Positions 5,875 to 10,952 of a DNA stretch of 10,952 nucleotides are shown here, piece after piece. Below the pieces are notes generated by a model. It worked only from the letters and a program-made list of their open reading frames with translations, was not told where the DNA came from and did no database searches. The stretch is from positions 1-10,952 of the forward strand of contig JBHAFL010000059.1 in assembly GCA_041856085.1 (NCBI GenBank), in the 5' to 3' direction. The position numbers were made by a program, and so were the translations under genes. Every line of letters begins with the position of its first letter. Within the stretch, counting starts at the first letter, position 1. Source of the stretch: RUG754 sp041856085. GTDB lineage: Bacteria; Bacillota; Clostridia; Peptostreptococcales; Anaerovoracaceae.

Positions 5875-7068
5875 ATGGCAAAAGCAAAGTTTGAGAGAAC
5901 GAAACCGCATATCAATATCGGAACAATCGGACACGTAGACCACGGTAAGACGACATTGACAGCGGCAATCACAAAGACACTTCACCAGAGATATCAGCTC
6001 GGACAGTTCGTAGAGTTCGATAAGATAGACAAGGCGCCGGAAGAGAGAGAAAGAGGAATAACGATTTCCACATCACACGTAGAGTATGAGACCCCGAACA
6101 GACACTATGCGCACGTAGACTGCCCGGGTCACGCCGACTATGTAAAGAACATGATTACGGGAGCAGCTCAGATGGACGGAGCAATCCTGGTAGTAGCGGC
6201 AACAGACGGACCTATGCCTCAGACAAGAGAGCACATCCTGCTTTCGAGACAGGTAGGCGTACCGTATATCATCGTATTCCTTAACAAGTGCGATATGGTA
6301 GACGACGAAGAGCTTCTGGACTTAGTAGAGATGGAAGTAAGAGAGCTTCTTGACGAGTACGAGTTCCCTGGAGACGACACGCCAATAATCAGAGGATCAG
6401 CTCTAAAAGCGCTTGAAGACCCGACAGGAGAATGGGGAGACAGAATCATCGAGCTCTTCGAAGCGGTAGACACATACATTCCTGAGCCGGAGAGAGCAAA
6501 CGATAAGCCGTTCCTTATGCCTGTAGAGGACGTATTCTCAATCACGGGAAGAGGAACAGTAGCAACAGGAAGAGTAGAGAGAGGAATGCTCAAGGTAGGC
6601 GACGAAGTAGAAATCGTAGGTCTTACAGAGGAGAGAAGAAAAGTCGTAGTAACAGGCGTAGAGATGTTCAAGAAACTTCTTGACGAAGCGGAGACAGGCG
6701 ACAACATCGGAGCGCTCTTAAGAGGCGTACAGAGAAACGAAATCGAAAGAGGACAGGTACTCTGCAAACCGGGAACAATCAATCCGCATACACACTTCAA
6801 GGGACAGGTATACGTGCTTAAGAAAGAAGAGGGCGGAAGACATACCCCGTTCTTTAACGGATACAGACCTCAGTTCTATTTCAGAACGACAGACGTAACA
6901 GGAGACTTATCATTACCTGCAGGAACAGAGATGTGTATGCCTGGAGATAACATCATAATGGAAGTAAAGCTTATCACGCCGATAGCAATCGAAGAGGGAC
7001 TGAGATTCGCTATCCGTGAGGGCGGCAGAACGGTAGGATCGGGCGTAGTAACTGAGATAATCGAGTAA
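5875..7068 (+). CDS. tuf: Translation elongation factor Tu
   Basis: EF-Tu is the GTPase that delivers aminoacyl-tRNA to the ribosomal A site. The product has 397 residues, normal for bacteria. The GTP-binding domain shows GHVDHGKT (19-26), switch I RGITIS (60-65), DCPGH (82-86) with the catalytic His86, and NKCD (137-140). Domains 2 and 3 follow (GRGTVATGRVERG at 226-238; GGRHTPFFNGYRPQFYFRT at 320-338; C-terminal IREGGRTVGSGVV). I place the start at 5875 because AGGAGG (5860-5865) sits nine bases before it and the protein then begins MAKAKFERTKPH as in homologues. An in-frame ATG at 5788 falls in the promoter and is rejected. Valine is almost always GTA, and AGA, GGA and ACA dominate, a stronger bias than in the ribosomal genes downstream. 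It has its own promoter and terminator, with no fusA upstream. Confidence 0.98.
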   Translation: MAKAKFERTKPHINIGTIGHVDHGKTTLTAAITKTLHQRYQLGQFVEFDKIDKAPEERERGITISTSHVEYETPNRHYAHVDCPGHADYVKNMITGAAQMDGAILVVAATDGPMPQTREHILLSRQVGVPYIIVFLNKCDMVDDEELLDLVEMEVRELLDEYEFPGDDTPIIRGSALKALEDPTGEWGDRIIELFEAVDTYIPEPERANDKPFLMPVEDVFSITGRGTVATGRVERGMLKVGDEVEIVGLTEERRKVVVTGVEMFKKLLDEAETGDNIGALLRGVQRNEIERGQVLCKPGTINPHTHFKGQVYVLKKEEGGRHTPFFNGYRPQFYFRTTDVTGDLSLPAGTEMCMPGDNIIMEVKLITPIAIEEGLRFAIREGGRTVGSGVVTEIIE

Positions 7069-7089
7069 TCTGTATTAAGTTAAAGAGAG

Positions 7090-7124
7090 AACCTGAGTAT
7101 AGCGAGAGAATTGCTAAGCGGGTT
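7090..7124 (+). promoter_or_regulatory. Stem-loop in the tuf 3' untranslated region
   Basis: AACC (7090-7093) pairs with GGTT (7121-7124), and inside it TAGCGA (7100-7105) pairs with TTGCTA (7111-7116) with one G-U around a GAGAA loop. It lies between the tuf stop codon and the terminator. Function is unknown; it may protect the message or be a processing site. Confidence 0.4.
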
Positions 7125-7153
7125 AAAATCCGAATAGACCAAACAGACGAACT

Positions 7154-7187
7154 AAGCGGCAGCTGATACTGCCGCTTTTGTGTTTTT
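7154..7187 (+). terminator. Intrinsic terminator of tuf
   Basis: A perfect nine-base-pair stem, AAGCGGCAG (7154-7162) with CTGCCGCTT (7169-7177), has a six-base loop and is followed by TTGTGTTTTT. This is a strong rho-independent terminator 85 bases after the tuf stop, separating tuf from the S10 operon. Confidence 0.92.
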
Positions 7188-7188
7188 A

Positions 7189-7212
7189 GGCTCTATGTCA
7201 ATAGTTGGGGTA
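7189..7212 (+). mobile_element. Possible ISL3-like insertion sequence end (solo remnant)
   Basis: The stretch GGCTCTATGTCAATAGTTGG (7189-7208), then GGTA, resembles the GGCTCTTTGTCAA-type terminal inverted repeats of ISL3-family elements as I recall them. It starts immediately after the tuf terminator. No matching inverted end and no transposase are present in the window, so at most it is a remnant. Confidence 0.25.
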
Positions 7213-7478
7213 GGGTCAATCCAAATTAAAAAGAAAGCTTTTTAGGAACAGCAAAAGCTGTTCTATTTTGTCCTATAAGCCGCAAAATACGAAAAGCTGA
7301 TTTTGCAGCCTGTGCAGGAATAGCGAGAAAAAAGGTTATTATTTTTTGCTTGAGGGCGGAGAAATGCGTTGAAAAGAGGTTAGCTGAACAGGATTTTTTG
7401 TTCGAAACACGGAAGAGGTGAAATGTCGAGAAAAAAGGAACGCGGGCATAAGTGTTGCCGTGTGTATACCATTAAGCC

Positions 7479-7507
7479 TTGATACACTTATATTCTTATT
7501 TTATAAA
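7479..7507 (+). promoter_or_regulatory. Possible second promoter upstream of the S10 operon
   Basis: TTGATA (7479-7484) is followed after 17 bases by TATAAA (7502-7507). The score is good, but the region is very AT-rich, and a better promoter lies 75 bases downstream. It could be a tandem promoter or chance. Confidence 0.35.
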
Positions 7508-7553
7508 AGCATAAAAAACACAAAAAAAGTAAGAAAAAAATATTAAAAAAAGC

Positions 7554-7582
7554 TTGCAATTAAAAAATGCATAAAGTATAAT
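7554..7582 (+). promoter_or_regulatory. Main promoter of the S10 ribosomal operon
   Basis: TTGCAA (7554-7559), 17-base spacer, TATAAT (7577-7582). The 60 bases upstream are A/T-rich with several A-tracts, as in an UP element. The -35 hexamer is identical to that proposed for tuf. The start of transcription would be near 7589, leaving a leader of about 237 bases. Confidence 0.82.
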
Positions 7583-7588
7583 AATAAG

Positions 7589-7826
7589 GCTTGCTAAGGC
7601 GAAGAAACGGGAAGTTGCAGGGCTATCTGGTAATTCCCGCGGAGCATGTCCGAACCGGATTCGGTCGAAGGGATTCGCCTGAGTTTTTCGATTGTGCGAA
7701 AAAGTAGGAAACGCACGGATAAGTGTCAAGAGGCGTCGAGCCGGCTTGAACCCATGAGAAACAAGGAGGCTGAACCCCTGTACAGAGCATAGCGAAAACA
7801 GTACAAAGAAAAATTAGGAGGAAAAA
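7589..7826 (+). ncRNA. Structured 5' leader of the S10 operon (candidate cis-regulatory RNA)
   Basis: By hand-folding, AGGCGAA (7597-7603) closes with TTCGCCT (7674-7680) and encloses three hairpins: CGGGAA/TTCCCG (7608-7639), CGGA/TCCG (7640-7652) and ACCG/CGGT (7654-7665). Together they make a four-way junction. Next come TTTTTCG/CGAAAAA (7684-7703), TCAAG-GGC/GCC-CTTGA (7726-7749), AGG-GG/CC-CCT (7764-7779) and TGTAC/GTACA (7779-7805). Alternative pairings exist: CGAA-GGGA-TTCG (7666-7677) competes with the outer stem, and GTGCG (7694-7698) can pair with CGCAC (7712-7716). An SD-like AAGGAGG (7763-7769) lies inside a stem, while the true SD (7816-7821) is free. In other bacteria S10 leaders are bound by ribosomal protein L4; whether this one is, or represents a new class, is unknown. 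Confidence 0.6.
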
Positions 7827-8138
7827 ATGAGCGAATTACAGAAAATCAGAATTAAGCTCAAGGCTTATGACCATGCATTGCTTGATCAGAGCGCAGCTAA
7901 GATCGTCGAGACGGCTAAAAAGACCGGCGCAGACGTAAGTGGTCCGATTCCACTGCCTACAGAAAAAGAAGTAGTAACTATCATCAGAGCGGTTCACAAG
8001 TATAAGGACTCCCGCGAGCAGTTCGAGCAGAGAACTCACAAGAGACTCATTGACATCACGAACGCTACACTGAAGACTACCGACGCCCTCACTAAGTTTG
8101 ACTTACCTGCCGGCGTAGAAATGGAAATTAAACTTTAA
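7827..8138 (+). CDS. rpsJ: 30S ribosomal protein S10
   Basis: S10 (103 residues, normal about 102-105) is a head protein of the small subunit and, as NusE, part of antitermination complexes. Signature stretches are IRIKLKAYDHALLDQSAAKIVETAKKTG-like text at 6-33, GPIPLPTEKEV (39-49), and EQFEQRTHKRLIDI (64-77), which includes the conserved RTHKR of the ribosome/NusB-facing region. AGGAGG at 7816-7821 is five bases before ATG. It is the first gene of the S10 operon and follows an unusually long structured leader. After its stop there is a 120-base structured gap before rplC, which is atypical for this otherwise tightly packed operon. Confidence 0.97.
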   Translation: MSELQKIRIKLKAYDHALLDQSAAKIVETAKKTGADVSGPIPLPTEKEVVTIIRAVHKYKDSREQFEQRTHKRLIDITNATLKTTDALTKFDLPAGVEMEIKL

Positions 8139-8258
8139 TTAAGTAAGGGACGCTCCCTTAGTAAGAACTCACGAGAGGGTATGGCATCCGACCTGTGTAG
8201 GAAGCCATGATGCAAGCCAAACCGGAGAGTTCCAATGTAAGATTATGGAGGAAAAATA
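8139..8258 (+). ncRNA. Structured intergenic element between rpsJ and rplC (candidate ribosomal-protein regulatory RNA)
   Basis: The 120-base gap starts with a perfect hairpin, TAAGGGA-CGC-TCCCTTA (8144-8160), with no T-tract. GAACTC (8165-8170) then closes with GAGTTC (8227-8232), enclosing ATGGC/GCCAT (8181-8185 with 8204-8208) extended by TCC/GGA (8187-8189 with 8200-8202), plus a possible GGT/ACC layer (8178-8180 with 8221-8223). TGGC (8182-8185) has a second partner, GCCA at 8216-8219, so two folds are possible. The rplC SD (about 8246-8251) lies 14 bases beyond the closing stem. This is not a terminator, because the operon continues. A role in rplC and downstream translation control is inference. 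Confidence 0.55.
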
Positions 8259-8894
8259 ATGAAAACAATCTTAGGAAAAAAGATGGGTATGACTCAGATT
8301 TTTGACGAAAACGGAAGCGTTATTCCGGTAACCGTCATCGAGGCAGGCCCGGAAGTCGTAACCCAGATTAAGACAGTTGAAACTGACGGTTACGATGCAG
8401 TACAGGTCGGCTTCGAAGATCAGAAGCCGCAGAGAGTGAATAAGCCGCTCACGGGACATTTTGCTAAAGCCGGAGTTCCTACAAAAAAGCATTTAGCAGA
8501 ATTCAGACCTTGTGAGGGAGAAACCTACGAAGTCGGACAGATAATCACTGTCGCAGAGTTCGAAGAAGGCTCCAAACTCGACATCACCGGAGTTTCCAAG
8601 GGTAAGGGAACTCAGGGCAATATCAAGAGACATCACCACAGACGCGGACCTATGACTCACGGTTCCAAGCATAAGAGACTCCCGGGCGGTTTAGCGGCAG
8701 CTACTTATCCGTCAAGAGTATTCAAGGGTAACGAGGGTCCGGGAAGAACGGGCAGAGATACCGTGACGGTTCAGAACGTGGTTTTAGTAAAAGTTATCGC
8801 TGAGAGAAACCTTATGCTCGTCAAGGGCGCGGTACCGGGAAACAAGGGTGGACTGGTTCGCGTTCGGTATGCAGTAAAAGGTCAGGATAAATAG
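8259..8894 (+). CDS. rplC: 50S ribosomal protein L3
   Basis: L3 (211 residues, normal about 205-220) is an early-assembling large-subunit protein whose extended loop reaches towards the peptidyl transferase centre. The N terminus ILGKKMGMTQIFDENG (4-19) and the segments VTVIEAGP (24-31), GVSKGKGTQGNIKRH (111-125), RGPMTHGSKHKR (129-140), SRVFKG (152-157) and LVKGAVPGNKGGLV (187-200) are typical. The central loop at 141-151 reads LPGGLAAATYP and differs from the RPGSIG-type loop of many bacteria. It has no glutamine where E. coli L3 is methylated. An SD (GGAGG, 8247-8251) precedes ATG by seven bases. The stop codon TAG is followed by the rplD SD with almost no gap. Confidence 0.97.
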   Translation: MKTILGKKMGMTQIFDENGSVIPVTVIEAGPEVVTQIKTVETDGYDAVQVGFEDQKPQRVNKPLTGHFAKAGVPTKKHLAEFRPCEGETYEVGQIITVAEFEEGSKLDITGVSKGKGTQGNIKRHHHRRGPMTHGSKHKRLPGGLAAATYPSRVFKGNEGPGRTGRDTVTVQNVVLVKVIAERNLMLVKGAVPGNKGGLVRVRYAVKGQDK

Positions 8895-8911
8895 TGAAAG
8901 GAGGATACGAA

Positions 8912-9535
8912 ATGGCACAGGTTACAATGCTGAATATGCAGGGAGCAAACGCCGGAACAATCGAATTAAACGATGAGATTTTTGCGATAACTCCTAATGA
9001 ATTCGCCGTTCACGCTGTAGTAAAAAACTACTTGGCTAACCAAAGACAGGGAACTCAGTCCGCTAAGACAAGAGGAGAAGTCAGAGGAGGCGGAAAGAAA
9101 CCTTTCAGACAGAAAGGAACCGGTCGTCACAGACAGGGACATTCTACCGACCCGTCGCAGATCGGCGGCGGCGTAGTATTCGCTCCGAAACCGAGAGATT
9201 ACAGATATACATTACCTAAGAAGTTAAGAAGACTTGCAATGAAGTCGGCTTTATCCTCAAAGGTACTGGAAAATAACATTATAGTAGTCGACGAGCTTAA
9301 CTTTGAAGCGCCTAAGACTAAAGATATGCTCCGTTTCTTAGAGGCGGTTAAGGCAGGCAGAAAAGCGCTCATAATCACTGCTGAGAAGAATGAGAACGTC
9401 GTTAAATCGGCGGCTAATATTCCGGGCGTCAGAACAGCTCTTGTCACCACTATGAACGTTTACGAGATAGTGAATTACACAAGCTTCATAGTAACTCAGG
9501 AAGCAGTTAAATTAATCGAGGAGGTGTACAAATAA
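8912..9535 (+). CDS. rplD: 50S ribosomal protein L4
   Basis: L4 (207 residues, normal about 201-210) binds 23S rRNA domain I. Its loop lines the exit tunnel, and in E. coli it also represses its own S10 operon. I choose ATG 8912 because AGGAGG (8899-8904) lies seven bases upstream and the product then begins MAQVTMLNMQGANAGTIEL. An in-frame GTG at 8894 would add six residues encoded by the SD itself. The conserved tunnel-loop region is present (RQGTQSAKTRGEVRGGGKKP at about 46-65, then RQKGTGRHRQG). The following STDPSQIGGGVVFAPKPRDY segment is a slightly unusual version of the SPQWRGGGVVFGP motif. Because L4 is the known autoregulator in E. coli, it is the first suspect to bind the structured leader of this operon. 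That is inference. Confidence 0.97.
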   Translation: MAQVTMLNMQGANAGTIELNDEIFAITPNEFAVHAVVKNYLANQRQGTQSAKTRGEVRGGGKKPFRQKGTGRHRQGHSTDPSQIGGGVVFAPKPRDYRYTLPKKLRRLAMKSALSSKVLENNIIVVDELNFEAPKTKDMLRFLEAVKAGRKALIITAEKNENVVKSAANIPGVRTALVTTMNVYEIVNYTSFIVTQEAVKLIEEVYK

Positions 9536-9825
9536 TGAAGACGGCATACGATGTAATATTAACTCCTGTTATTTCCGAACAGAGTATGGACGTAGCGGCT
9601 GATAAAAAGTACACTTTCAAGGTTGCTACCAAGGCTAACAAGACTCAGGTTAAAAAAGCAGTGGAAGAAATCTTCGGTGTTGAAGTCGCTAAAGTAAACA
9701 TCATGAACTATGACGGTAAATTAAAGAGAATGGGAAGATTCGCAGGTTACACGCCTTCATACAAAAAGGCAATCGTAACACTTACTCCTGACAGTAAAGA
9801 AATCGAATTCTTCCAAGGACTATAA
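9535..9825 (+). CDS. rplW: 50S ribosomal protein L23
   Basis: L23 (96 residues, normal about 94-100) sits at the peptide exit tunnel and docks trigger factor and SRP. The sequence has the usual blocks: YDVILTPVISEQSMD (4-18, most homologues have SEKS/T), KYTFKVATKANKTQVKKAVEEIFGVEVAKVN and the C-terminal KAIVTLTPDSKEIEFF. Its ATG overlaps the rplD stop codon by one base (TAATG), which indicates translational coupling. A strong AGGAGGT (9519-9525) within the end of rplD serves it. Confidence 0.97.
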   Translation: MKTAYDVILTPVISEQSMDVAADKKYTFKVATKANKTQVKKAVEEIFGVEVAKVNIMNYDGKLKRMGRFAGYTPSYKKAIVTLTPDSKEIEFFQGL

Positions 9826-9841
9826 TTAGGAGGTAGAAACA

Positions 9842-10675
9842 ATGGGAATTAGAAAATATAAACCAACTACCCCGGGCTTGAGAGGAATGACGGTTTCCAC
9901 TTTCGAGGAAATCACGAAGTCAACGCCTGAAAAGTCGCTGACAGTTACGCTTAAGAAGCACTCCGGCCGTAACAACCGCGGTAAGATTACGGTAAGACAC
10001 CACGGCGGCGGATACAGACCTAAGTACAGAATCATCGACTTCAAGAGAAACAAAGACGGTATTCCGGGAAAAGTAACAGCGATAGAGTATGACCCTAACA
10101 GGACAGCCAATATCGCGCTCATCACATATGCAGACGGCGAAAAGAGATATATCATAGCTCCTGAAAAATTACAGGTCGGTGCGACTGTCATATCAGGCCC
10201 TGAGGCGGACATCGTGGTAGGAAACGCTCTTCCGATTGCGAATATCCCTGTAGGTACAATGATTCACAATATCGAGCTTAAGCCGGGCAAAGGCGGACAG
10301 CTTGCAAGATCCGCAGGAAACGCAGCTCAGCTTATGGCTAAAGAGGGCGACTATGCGCAGCTCAGACTCCCTTCGGGAGAGGTTCGCAAGGTGCTTATGA
10401 GATGTAAGGCTACCATCGGTGAGGTAGGCAACGAAGACCACGCCAACATTCAGATTGGTAAGGCGGGACGTAAGAGACATATGGGTATCAGACCTACGGT
10501 AAGAGGTTCCGTAATGAACCCTAACGACCATCCGCACGGCGGCGGTGAGGGAAGATCCCCTATCGGACGTAAGAGTCCGGTAACTCCGTGGGGTAAGCCT
10601 GCTCTCGGATATAAGACCAGAAAGAAAAACAAAGACTCTAACAAGTACATTGTTAAGAGAAGAAATGAAAAATAA
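9842..10675 (+). CDS. rplB: 50S ribosomal protein L2
   Basis: L2 (277 residues, normal about 273-280) is a core 23S rRNA-binding protein needed for subunit association and peptidyl transferase activity. Conserved stretches: MGIRKYKPTTPGLRGMT at the N terminus, SGRNNRGKITVRHHGGGYRP (about 41-60), and the C-terminal NPNDHPHGGGEGRSPIGRK (about 224-242). The last carries the conserved histidine equivalent to E. coli His229. The tail ends in KKNKDSNKYIVKRRNEK, basic as expected. AGGAGGT (9828-9834) is seven bases before ATG and the gap from rplW is 16 bases. No anomalies were seen. Confidence 0.98.
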   Translation: MGIRKYKPTTPGLRGMTVSTFEEITKSTPEKSLTVTLKKHSGRNNRGKITVRHHGGGYRPKYRIIDFKRNKDGIPGKVTAIEYDPNRTANIALITYADGEKRYIIAPEKLQVGATVISGPEADIVVGNALPIANIPVGTMIHNIELKPGKGGQLARSAGNAAQLMAKEGDYAQLRLPSGEVRKVLMRCKATIGEVGNEDHANIQIGKAGRKRHMGIRPTVRGSVMNPNDHPHGGGEGRSPIGRKSPVTPWGKPALGYKTRKKNKDSNKYIVKRRNEK

Positions 10676-10693
10676 TAGGAAGGAGCAAGGATA

Positions 10694-10952
10694 ATGGGTA
10701 GATCACTTAAAAAGGGTCCTTTCGTAAACGCTAAGCTGCTCAAAGCCATCGAAGAGCTCAATGCAGCTAACGAAAAGAAAGTTATCAAGACATGGTCAAG
10801 ACCATCGACAATATTCCCGCAGATGGTGGGGCATACTATCGCAGTGCATGACGGCAAAAAACATGTTCCTGTATATATCACAGAGGATATGGTAGGTCAC
10901 AGACTTGGAGAATTTGCTCCAACCAGAACTTACAGAGGTCACGCAGCGGACA
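10694..10952 (+). CDS. rpsS: 30S ribosomal protein S19 (3' end cut by window edge)
   Basis: S19 lies in the head of the small subunit near the A site and the S13/subunit interface. The visible 86 codons begin MGRSLKKGPFVNAKLLKAIE and continue with KTWSRPSTIFPQMVGHTIAVHDGKKHVPVY and VGHRLGEFAPTRTYRGH. All are signature stretches, and only about 6-8 residues are missing beyond the window edge. AAGGAG (10680-10685) is eight bases before ATG, 18 bases after rplB. Position after rplB is the standard S10 order. Confidence 0.97.
   Translation, partial: MGRSLKKGPFVNAKLLKAIEELNAANEKKVIKTWSRPSTIFPQMVGHTIAVHDGKKHVPVYITEDMVGHRLGEFAPTRTYRGHAAD

Larger units (their letters stand above)
7188..7553. other. 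Non-coding spacer between tuf terminator and S10 promoter
   Basis: No gene of normal size is supported. Seen here: an IS-end-like sequence at 7189-7212; a perfect 7-bp hairpin GAACAGC-AAAA-GCTGTTC (7246-7263) followed by TATTTTG; a second inverted repeat GCAAAAT/ATTTTGC (about 7282-7306); an exact 12-base direct repeat CGAGAAAAAAGG at 7324-7335 and 7427-7438; a doubtful 19-codon frame at 7423-7482; and an AT-rich stretch at 7490-7550 upstream of the S10 promoter. The mosaic of small repeats suggests decayed mobile or former coding DNA, but I cannot identify a parent. Confidence 0.5.

Noticed and set aside
7597..7680. tRNA-like cloverleaf (7-bp closing stem with three arms)
   Set aside because: There is no T-loop sequence, no proper anticodon arm or D-loop GG and no CCA; the arm lengths do not match a tRNA. 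It is treated as a leader junction.
7496..7729. Minus-strand 77-codon frame across the S10 promoter and leader
   Set aside because: It covers the promoter and structured leader, is lysine/phenylalanine-rich owing to AT-rich DNA, and shows no recognisable domain.
8144..8160. Perfect hairpin after rpsJ as an intrinsic terminator
   Set aside because: No T-tract follows (GTAAGAACTC), and the operon continues with five co-directional genes lacking another promoter.
8894..8911. GTG start for rplD at 8894
   Set aside because: The six extra codons are the ribosome binding site itself; ATG 8912 gives the standard L4 N terminus with ideal SD spacing.
1..10952. CRISPR array, rRNA or tRNA gene, origin of replication
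   Set aside because: No regularly spaced repeats, rRNA segments, tRNA folds or DnaA-box clusters were seen on either strand.

Overview
The window looks like a chromosomal segment of an anaerobic Firmicute of the class Clostridia. The grounds are strong AGGAGG-type ribosome binding sites, the Firmicute-like EF-Tu and ribosomal proteins, heavy use of AGA/AGG for arginine, a sigma-54 regulator with a TRAP transporter, and a cell-wall-repeat deacetylase. A Family XIII/Mogibacterium-type lineage is only a guess. All recognised genes are on the + strand.

Left part (1-4278), a regulated uptake locus. The C-terminal half of a sigma-54 enhancer-binding activator runs off the left edge. After about 600 non-coding bases comes a complete DctP-DctQ-DctM TRAP transporter operon. 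That gap holds an intrinsic terminator, candidate activator sites, and a consensus sigma-54 promoter (TGGCAC-N5-TTGCT) 55 bases before dctP. The activator probably drives the transporter in response to an organic acid that cannot be named from sequence. A strong hairpin between dctP and dctQ probably sets binding-protein mRNA above membrane-subunit mRNA.

Middle (4403-7187). A membrane-anchored NodB-family polysaccharide deacetylase carries choline-binding-like wall repeats and a low-complexity linker with an internal 22-codon duplication. It is followed by a single tuf gene (EF-Tu) with its own promoter, a leader that can form two competing hairpins, and its own terminator. No fusA or rpsL/rpsG precedes tuf, so the usual str-operon linkage is broken here.

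Right part (7188-10952), the start of the S10 ribosomal operon: rpsJ, rplC, rplD, rplW, rplB and rpsS (cut by the right edge). A near-consensus promoter at 7554-7582 is followed by a leader of about 237 bases that folds on paper into a four-way junction and further hairpins. A second structured segment of 120 bases lies between rpsJ and rplC, where such genes are usually close together. The two segments share a 12-base motif (10/12). They are the best candidates in the window for an undescribed cis-regulatory RNA system controlling ribosomal protein synthesis. The 360 bases between the tuf terminator and the S10 promoter contain an IS-like end, small hairpins and short repeats but no convincing gene.
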